A DNA stretch of 64,000 nucleotides, taken from NCBI GenBank assembly GCA_038049695.1, contig CP142451.1, forward strand, positions 46,325,001 to 46,389,000, read 5' to 3'. This DNA comes from Cinnamomum chago. Lineage: Eukaryota > Streptophyta > Magnoliopsida > Laurales > Lauraceae. Shown here piece by piece: positions 1-64,000 of the stretch (positions within the stretch are counted from its first letter, which is position 1; the number at the start of each line of letters is the position of its first letter). The translations under genes were made by a program, and so were the position numbers. A model generated the notes under the pieces. The model worked only from the letters and a program-made list of their open reading frames with translations. It did not search any database and was not told where the DNA came from.

Positions 1-308
1 CATCCACCAATTAGTTGAAATGCAAAAAATAAATAAAGAAAATTAGATATTCGTAACCCTCAAGTCCTTCTAATCAATTAAGATAAATAGATCAAGACTA
101 TTGGGTGGGGTCTTTTGTTCATAGTCATACCAGGTGGCATCCTTCTAATCGATCGTTGCACAAGAGGGTTAGCAAAGGTTCCTCTCCTTTGTGTATATAT
201 AGATATCTACAATGTGAAAATTAGAAATAAGTCAGTAAACCCCTACAGCATGTATGACAATTGGCACTTGGCAGTATAATTAAATTCTCTTAAGTAACCG
301 CCCACTCA
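1..308. other. Window edge, no gene seen
   Basis: AT-rich sequence with no convincing coding content on either strand. It lies just beyond the last recognisable codons of the decayed minus-strand hAT transposase at 309-2279 and probably includes its 3' end, but I could not recognise the C-terminal dimerisation block or a terminal inverted repeat here. Confidence 0.4.
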
Positions 309-2279
309 CCTCTTGTATGGCATCAATTTGATCATCTGGGTTTAACAATCTCTTGAATACCTCCCGTAATTCTACCCGTAAGTCCGTATCTATTGCTTCT
401 GTTTGTAGTTCGGCGCATTACGGTAATAGAATTCGGGATTCAAAAAATAACCGACATTGAAAATATGTAGAATGTACTGTGAGCTTTCTCAGTATAATTC
501 TTTTATACTGTAAAGCTCTTTTGTAATTTCCTTTTTTCTATCAATACAAGTTACCATTTCAAAAAAAAAAAAAAGATAATAAATACATTGGTTAGGAAAG
601 CAAAAAAGTATCAAAGATAGATATTAATTACCTGCAGCATGCAATGGATGGTGTAGCTGATCTTTCCAATGGGCATTAATAATGTTTATATATTTCTCGT
701 GATATCTAACATTTTCCATAATGGCTTGCTTTGCCCAATCCATTGCTTCATATATAAAGCCCATTGTCGGCTTGTCATCACCATCTACAAGCCGCAACAC
801 TTTAACTAAAGGCTAAAAACCTTTAATATCTTCCTCACTTTCTTCCAAATTTATTGTCCCTCATCTAGTCTGGGACTTCAAACTCTGGACCACTAGTTGC
901 ATTGCTCAATTTCGAACGAAGCCATTCTTTTGATGCAAACATCTGAATCAGCTTCGTTCTAAACCTTACAAGGCATTCCATAGCCAGAAAATGGGTTGCA
1001 AACGTAGTTGTTCGTGGACGCAGCAAGGCATGGTTATTTGTGTATCTTTTCTTCAAGCTTAACACCCATGAATGCTCATATATAAATCTTGTAATTCCTC
1101 TACATGCCTTGATTAATGATGCCACTTTTGTCTTCCTTCCAATCTCTTCCAAGATGAGATCTACGCAGTGTGCTGCACATGGGGTTCAGAATAAATGGGT
1201 CATCTTCTCCATTAACTTCTTACTTGTTGCCTTGAAATTGGCGCCATTATCTGTAACAATTTGTACAATATGCTCCTCTCCCACACTCTTTACAACTTTA
1301 TCCATAAGAGTGTATATATATGTGGCTGTCCGTCTATGTTCAATTGCATCAACGGACTTCACAAAGACGGTCCCAGCGACTGAATACACCAAAAAGTTTA
1401 TTAATTGTGTTTGTGTGCCGTTGGTCCACCCGTCACACGTGATGGTAACTCCATTCTGTTGCCACATGGGCCTAAACTTTTCCACCCAAGCCTTTATTTC
1501 TGTATATTCTTCTTCAAGGTATTTAGTGCCCACATCATATACGGAGGGCGCCTTTATACCCCGCCCAGCCTCGGCAGCAACATCAAGAATAGTATGGAAA
1601 TATGGGGATTCTACTGCTGTAGGTGGTATGTTCTTGTGAATTAGCCATTTTGTTGTAGCTTTGGCTAACCTATCTCTTGCAGCCTTTATTACCCCTTTCA
1701 CAACACTCGATATTTTTGGTTGTTTAGCTCCCTCTTTTCTATGTGCTAGAGGATAAATAGGGGGAGGAACTGCTCTTCTAGTAGAGATAACTTCTATATC
1801 AATAACCCGTTCCCGGGTGCTAAATGCTCTACGCATGGCGCAATGCCCTTGCCCCTGCTTGGCATAGTAGATGAGCCCCCCTGCATCATAATATTTGCTT
1901 CCAGCAAATGCACGACGTTCATGTTCTTCTTGTTGACTCATGATGGACTCTCGACGTGCAGCCTCCATCTGTGCATCTTCTTCATCAAAGGCTTCATCCC
2001 CAAATACATCATAACGGGCAACATCAACATCTTGTTGCCTTTTTTCTTTTATCTCTACTTTTCTAGCTTTGTTTTGGCTAACCAAAGCTTTCATTTGTTC
2101 CTTGACTACCTTTGGTATTGCGGTACAGCCAGCAACATTGCCAGAAATGTGGCCCAAGTGGTGATCGAATCTTGTAATGCCCCATTGGTCACTTTCCCAC
2201 AAAACTTGCATTTGATTTTCAACCTGTTATTCTCAACTGCCTCACCAAAGCTCCATGTGGGATCAATATCACGAGGCAT
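309..2279 (-). pseudogene. hAT transposase pseudogene (BED finger + DUF659), hAT-1
   Basis: Decayed cut-and-paste transposase of the plant hAT superfamily. Reading leftward, it starts with a Met at 2279 followed by a BED-type zinc finger. The CKFC pair (C-x2-C) is in one frame and the HHLGHISGN part is in another, so a one-base frameshift near 2175 cuts the finger. The longest open stretch (2211-1186) carries the DUF659 domain, with blocks such as TCDGWTNGTQTQLINFLVY and IVQIVTDNGANF. A TGA at 1186-1188 stands where the family has Trp just before TPCAAHC; the same frame then continues to a stop at 865. Further codons (VDGDDKPTMGFIYEAMDW, then LNPEFYYRNAPN) lie near 640-790 and 420-450, with a likely intron between and another frameshift near 415. 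No intact copy is encoded. It lies upstream of the first visible kinesin exon. Confidence 0.85.
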
Positions 2280-2879
2280 TTTAAGTTATCAATAGGCAAA
2301 CACAAATACACAATTGAAGACTAAATACCTATAAATATGAACAAGTAGTATGTTAAAAATTAAAAAAACAAAGAAACATGTTAGAGGAAACATCTATCTA
2401 ACGCTTAGGAATCATCCTCTTAACATTTAATTGGTATTTCATTACTTATAAAGTATAATTTTTTTTCAAAAATTTAAAAAATCCGAAAATAAGAAAATAA
2501 AATAGAATTAGGAAAAGACAAAGATATGTTGGATTGATCTAAGGAGTGTTGTATCACACTCCTTCACAGAGGAGGTCTGTGCAAGTCTTCCTTGGACTTG
2601 CGCAAGTTCTATTTGGCTCTCGAACCAAGGAAATTGGGCTCAATTTCTTACAACTCATTATTAACTTAAAACATCTCTCTACGAGGGGCCTAACACTTAA
2701 GTTTATGACTTCATTCAAAGGTCCCACAGCCACCCCTTAGACTAAAATAATAGCACTACTAAGGCCCACTTCAACTCACAATAACATACATAAAGCTAGG
2801 GCCCACCAAACTAATGTCAATAAAAAAAAAACCTACCCAAAATCATTCATGCTAAAAAATTCAGGGTCCCTGTGATATA
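2280..2879. other. Non-coding, AT-rich spacer
   Basis: No gene, tRNA or clear repeat boundary seen. It contains poly-A and poly-T stretches near 2370-2510 and unremarkable sequence after that. It may include the right end of hAT-1, but no matching terminal inverted repeat could be identified. Confidence 0.4.
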
Positions 2880-4305
2880 CAGGTCCCACATTCACCACCT
2901 ACTTAAGTTTGCCTCTCATACCCTACATTGACCAACCGATGATCAAATGCTAAGCTCAGCCATCCGCATATCATAAGTCCTCTTATTGCAATCCATCAGG
3001 TGGATTTAAAGGTACCACATAAGATCTAATGGTCAAAAGACACAATTTCTGCACTTTGGGAAACCCAGGCTTACGGTTAGCCGTAGCTTTGCCATGGCTA
3101 GCTATGTGTTTGCTACGGTTGCTTTACGGTTAGCTATGGGTAGCTCTATGATTAGCAGTGAGGTAAACTGTAGAACAAAACCTTGAAAATACACAGTCCT
3201 GGAAAAGCGACCACAGTACATTCTTTGTTACTTTCTAGGAGCCTATGGCTATCCGTAAGGAATCTACGTTTTACGGCTAGTCGTAGTACCAAGAAGTACA
3301 ACTAAAATGCCATTTTTGAATCAAACAAATTCAATTGCCTTCCATTTTCATTCCAACATCAAAGATACACCTTTTATCACACTCCACACCATCCATGTAC
3401 ATCAAAACATCTAGAATTAAGGCCTTTCATCATCAAGTGTTTCCAATCATACATATGGGGTTCTAAAACACCCAAAAAGAGCTTAGAAAGAGGGTAATCT
3501 ACATCAAACATCACCACCAATGCAATTCAATGAAAGAATCAAGGATGATAGTTATTCATGCCATGTAATTCATTTATTGTATCTTGCCCTGGTCTCCAAA
3601 TTGGGGAAACCCTCTCTAAGCCAAGATCTCTACCCAAGAAACCCAAATCACCTATAAACTCCTCAATTCTTTACAATCTTGAGATCCTACACCCAATCCA
3701 AGGGAGAAAAAGGGATTAGGGTTGAATTCTATCATGGGTCAAATCAAGAAGTCTAGAGATAGAATTAGGCTTTGAAACTTACCATGTTTGAGAGAAGAGA
3801 GAGATCTAGAGACATGAGGAGAAAGAGGCTTGAGATCTTGTCTTTGATGTAGTTCTTCGATGAATTCTCCAAAGGAATGGCTTGATCTTGCACTAGAAGC
3901 TTGTAGAGATGAGAGAGAGAGAGAGAATTTGGAAATAACTGTCGTAAGAGAATGTTGTAATTGGTTTTGTTACTAAAGAGGGAAATGTCTAATGACCAAA
4001 ATACCCTCCACTTAAGTATAGTTTAAAAGACATGAAGGGGCATTTTTGGAAACTCAAGGGAAATCTTGTTTTTCTCCCAAGGACCCTACAACTAGCCCAA
4101 CCAAACCAAGGGCCCTACTCTCCCAAAATTCTAAAATTACAAATACCCCGTACTACTCTCCCAAAATCAAATAACCCCCTAAACTCTCTAACTAAGCCCA
4201 AAACCACTAAAGACACCTACAACTAGGGGGCTAGTTCCATGAAACACCCTCCAAACTACACAAAACACAATACTAGCTAGAAAAAGGCTGGGACCTTACA
4301 GTTAT
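2880..4305. repeat. LTR-like repeat family R, copy A
   Basis: Non-coding repeat whose order of motifs matches copy B, spread over 30990-40375. Shared landmarks, left to right, are: ATACCCTACATT then a CAACCG block; a stretch with TACGGTTAGCCGTAG-like segments; a block around 3480-3560 (AAGAGCTTAGAAAGAG, ATCAAGGA); a block around 3690-3790 (CAAGGGAGAAA, TAGAGATAGAATTAG); and a right end GGGACCTTACA at 4305. On the minus strand this end reads TGTAAGGTCCC, like the start of an LTR. No coding domain is present. Family assignment is open: it could be a solo LTR or a non-autonomous retroelement. Confidence 0.55.
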
Positions 4306-5581
4306 CCTTGTGGGTCCCCTTAAACTTAAAACTCTTTTAATAGCCATTAATGCTCCAAAATAATCGCTCAAAATAATATATAATAGCTTAAAAAAAATCC
4401 ATCCTTCATATTTCAAGAAACGATTTTAAATTAACAAAAAAATCTTTAAACTGGGCCCAAAATAAATTCAACCCCTTATTGGGTCAGGGATATTATGACA
4501 GAAGATTTCAGTGAAATCATATTGATCCCCTTTGGGAGTGATTTCAATATATACAAGAATGCTTGCCGATTTGAGGCTACAATCATGGTAATTATAGTCA
4601 GAGTAATAAATCAAAAGAAATCTCCCTAAGGCTAAAAATAGAGAAAAGATGCAATGCATTATTTTTGAATTATAGGCGAGTCTAATGTTCTTTAGCCCCA
4701 ACTCACTTTATTTTTGAATTTTTGTTTGGAGAAGCTCTAGGAGGCTCTTAGGGGAAATTTTAAAGAACAGTGTGGTCAATCCTACTAGAACAGTCACATG
4801 ATTGTAAGTTTGAGATTCAACCATGGGTTGGCTTGGCGGTAGTGCGAACCACTGTGTGGGGTTGGATCGTTCTGCTGCAAAATTATTGAGGTGTGGATAT
4901 GCAAACTGATAATTCAGAAAAATTCTGCGATCATATATCTTTTGCAAGAATGGATGATGATTCAATTAACAATGAAAGCAAACATAGAGTTTACAACAGA
5001 AAGTGACAAAACAAAGAATATAAGGCTACAGACCAAGGATCTAGCATCACAACCAAAATCAAAATGCTGTAATGCACTGTTATACTCTTGGGCAATACTG
5101 GAGATCCTTCATGGCAACCTGCACTGTGAATGTCTTGACTCGTGGTGGAAGAATTCTTGCCTGAATTCGCTGCTGTTGCATTTGAACACAAACGAGGTGG
5201 TAAAGCATGTCTAAATATATGCAATTGAGGAGCTTTCAATTTTTCCTGGAGGTCTGCATATCATGTTGGCATTGCTTCTCAGAATTGAGCCTGCCATTGA
5301 GTGAATCTTCATAAGTGGTTTGCTAGAATAATATTATCAATATTTTGTTGGCAAAAAACCTTCAGCCCAATCAATAAGGCATGTAACTCAGCCTCAAAAG
5401 GATGGTGTGCATTCTTGCAGTATAGTTATGTACTTAATATGCACATCTAGTAGCAACAAAAAAATGTAAGAATACATTCATTATACATCGGTTTTAGAAC
5501 ATTGTACTTGACAGCTTAGATTCTTATGAAACGCAATTACAACATTGTACTCATGCTAATCTTTCTTGAAAATGATGACAG
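4306..5581. other. Upstream kinesin intron, no feature resolved
   Basis: Non-coding sequence ending in the acceptor TGACAG at 5576-5581, directly before the first visible kinesin exon. I looked for the exon that should encode the start of the motor domain and did not find it here, so this intron extends left of anything recognisable and the 5' part of the gene is probably off-window. Confidence 0.55.
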
Positions 5582-61757
<56,176 letters not shown>

Positions 61758-64000
61758 CTGGGATCATCACACTGACAGTTTTTGTATTGGCACGATTCAG
61801 TCACTGATTTTGTATTATTCTGTAGCATTTATACACTAAATATCTCATGCTTCCACTTAGCATCCTTGTATTGGTGGAAGGCAATATGTAACTTTAATCA
61901 TGTAATATATGCTTCAGTTATGATCAACTTGCAGCACTGTGGATAAGAATGATTAAGAGAGGCTCTGCATGTAGTAACACTAATACATTGTGGGGTGGTC
62001 ATTTGTACTAGACTGGTAATGGTTGGGTATTTCTCTCCTGGCATTCATGAGAAGATTGGGTTAGCTGAGAAGAGCCTTAGCCAACATAATTTGGTGAATC
62101 TATAGATACAGGTAGTTTTGTTTCCTTTGGAACTTATGCTGGTTATGGTGTGCTTAGGAATTTGCATTCTATAATATCCTACTTTTGGGCCAAATTTCAT
62201 GGCAATTCAGAATGCTTTTGGCGTGTTTGGTACTTTACTAGTAAAGTTAAATTGAAGTAAAGCCTGCATTATGACGACAAGAAAAGACAACGGGTTATAT
62301 CAAAAGTACACATTCAAAATTCTCTTTAAAAAAAAAAAGTAAAAAAAGCAACATTCTTTTTCCATTAAATAGATTTTATTTTCTTTTGATTTGATGCTTC
62401 ACCTCACTTTACTTTGTTGAGAATAGGTGGATTTGAAAGGAGAAAACTATGTAGGACAAAACAATTTTTAAAATAAAAAACTAATGCTTAAGTAGTTAAG
62501 TATTAATTATTAATAGAAGTTTAATTTCATTAGAACGGGTGTTTTGTCTTTCTATCGTACGTTTTTACGGAAGCCAGTGAAGATGTGAATTACTTTTCTC
62601 CCAAAGGCAGATCCAAAAGTGGGCAGATGTATTTCACTGGAGAAAAGATCTTGTCTCTTTTATCCAGGCTTGAGCTCTTTTTCGAAAGGGAAAAAAGTAC
62701 CGACTAGACAATTTTGAGGACCTGGACAAAAGTTTGACATTTTATGACCAAGACTCGAAAGAGTAGCCTGCTTACTGAATTTGTGCTTGAATTCTACATT
62801 TATTTGAGTTCTTGTACTGCTTTTTTAAGTGGGATCCACAAGACCTAAAAAAGAGTTGGCATTCCGATTTCTCTTCCGATTTCTCACTGGCAGCAAGGAT
62901 TTCCTGGTATTAAGTTCTGAAATGTTTGGCAATCTTCTTGGTCCCTTTTTATTCCATTTTTCAATCAGGTCAGTTCTATAGGTAGAGGGAAGGCGGTAGG
63001 TTGGGTTAAATGAATGACCCACTCCAGTGGCCCATCTCAACATTGGGTTGACAGTGGTTTTTCCAGGTTTAAGGTGGGAATGGATTTGTGGATTCAGAAC
63101 CAAGTCTGGTCTGGTCTTAGCAGCTTCGTCCTGACCCACTTCATTTATGATTAGTTTAGATTCTTATTATGCAGATAACACTTGGAGCTCGATACTGGAT
63201 ACTTGACAATTTGAGAGTGAGGTAAGGGTTCCATTCCACGGCTCAATTTATGTGATTACAATTTTAACATTTTAAAACTAAAAGATAATCACCATACCCG
63301 ACCTGACCTATACCCATTGCAGAGTAGATTTGGTATCATATATCAATAAGCTTATCAAATTTGTCACTCTAAAGAAACCATCTGACGGTCTCGAATTGCT
63401 AAAGGCTTAAGATTTGTGAACCCTGTCATTTGCAGTTCCTCTTCTTGTTTGGGTTGCGTAATTGCCTTGGCCCTCCTGTTTCTGGTCTCTTTGTTTTTTT
63501 CGTTTTTGGCTTGTTTTCTGGAATATGTCCAGGTGGTCTTTTGCTGGCCTGGCAAGTGGGTAAATCATCTGGGAGATTATTGTTATTATTGAGTTAGCTC
63601 TGGTTTGGTTGTCTCTCTCTGCTGGTCACCATAAGGTTTATATAGCTGGCTGCCTTTCCAGGGAGTGGCAAGTGAGCAAGAGTTTTCCTGCCATTCTCTT
63701 AAATATTATGGGAGTTCTGTTGGCACCACGTTTCTTGCTCTTCCCACTGCAGATATTATGCTTTTTTTTTTTTTTTACAATAAGGTCATTATGTGAAATG
63801 ACTAAAATGGACATCTCATAATTCAAAATAAAAAATAAACTTTATCTTCACACACATAACTCATCTCTCCCTTCTCCACCGGTCTTCCCACATTGCACTC
63901 ATCTCCCCTTCTTCCTCCATCGCACTCATCTCTTCCCACATTTCCTTCTTCCTTCACTCTCTTTACAGTATTGTACTACTCTCCCACACTTCACCTTCTT
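61758..64000. other. Kinesin 3' UTR and downstream flank
   Basis: The 3' UTR probably covers the first few hundred bases (T-rich, with TGTATT and TTGTA-type words), but no single poly-A signal stands out. The rest shows no supported gene. The last 150 bases (63850-64000) are strongly C/T-rich with CATCTC and CTTCTTCC words and could be a 5' leader or a low-complexity tract. No further transposon ends were recognised. Confidence 0.45.

Noticed and set aside
865-1152. Separate small gene
   Set aside because: It is in the same frame as the larger transposase segment and separated only by a TGA in a conserved Trp position, so it is part of hAT-1.
4800-4880. SINE or tRNA-like segment near GGTTGGCTTGGCGGTAG
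   Set aside because: Words resemble tRNA-derived repeats, but no properly spaced A and B boxes or A-tail could be identified.
62220-62600. Possible MITE starting GGCGTGTTTGGTAC
   Set aside because: The left end resembles a Tourist-type terminus, but no inverted partner or three-base duplication was found to the right.
62825-63139. 104-codon minus-strand open frame downstream of the kinesin
   Set aside because: No recognisable domain, no splice context and ordinary composition; chance open frame.

Overview
This window is nuclear DNA of a flowering plant with a repeat-rich genome. The plant calls rest on a kinesin-14 (KIN-14) gene with plant-type GT-AG introns, Ty1-copia and Ty3-gypsy LTR retrotransposons primed by initiator-Met tRNA, BED/DUF659 hAT transposases, Tourist-like MITEs and RTE-type LINE debris. 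The species cannot be named from the sequence; the very long introns suggest a large, TE-rich genome.

The only host gene I can support runs on the + strand across most of the window. It is the 3' two-thirds of a KIN-14 motor gene: eight exons at 5582-5688, 5809-5987, 6870-7034, 7242-7495, 7619-7782, 43094-43632, 60898-60995 and 61690-61757. They join in a consistent phase into 523 codons plus a stop. The 5' exons lie beyond the left edge. The second intron seen here (5988-6869) is a U12-type AT-AC intron. The fifth is 35.3 kb (7783-43093) and the sixth 17.3 kb (43633-60897). Nearly everything else in the window sits inside this gene's introns.

Layout. 1-5581, upstream intron or flank: a decayed hAT transposase and one copy of an LTR-like repeat. 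5582-7782: motor-domain exons. 7783-43093, the giant intron: a copia 3' fragment (8754-9735); a complete but gag-less copia (Copia-1, 10047-14927); a Tourist-like MITE; a 9-kb copia with 1.7-kb LTRs (Copia-2, 17192-26224); a truncated copia (27300-30140); a second copy of the LTR-like repeat, split by a 2.6-kb solo gypsy-type LTR and by a young copia (Copia-4, 34831-40172); LINE fragments, a long-TIR MITE and a SINE. 43633-60897: an RTE-type LINE split by a hAT-like element, then a copia remnant split by a hAT (49727-59604) that is itself split by a chromodomain gypsy (51231-57542), then a Tourist-like MITE. 60898-61757: the last two exons. 61758-64000: 3' flank.

Target-site duplications were read directly for six insertions (TGAAA, CTAGT, AGCCT/GGCCT, GTGAT, ATTGCAGG, GAGCTGAG/GAGGTGAG), so the order of nesting is well supported. 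Apart from the gag-less Copia-1, whose 1101-codon pol frame is open, all transposon reading frames seen are broken.
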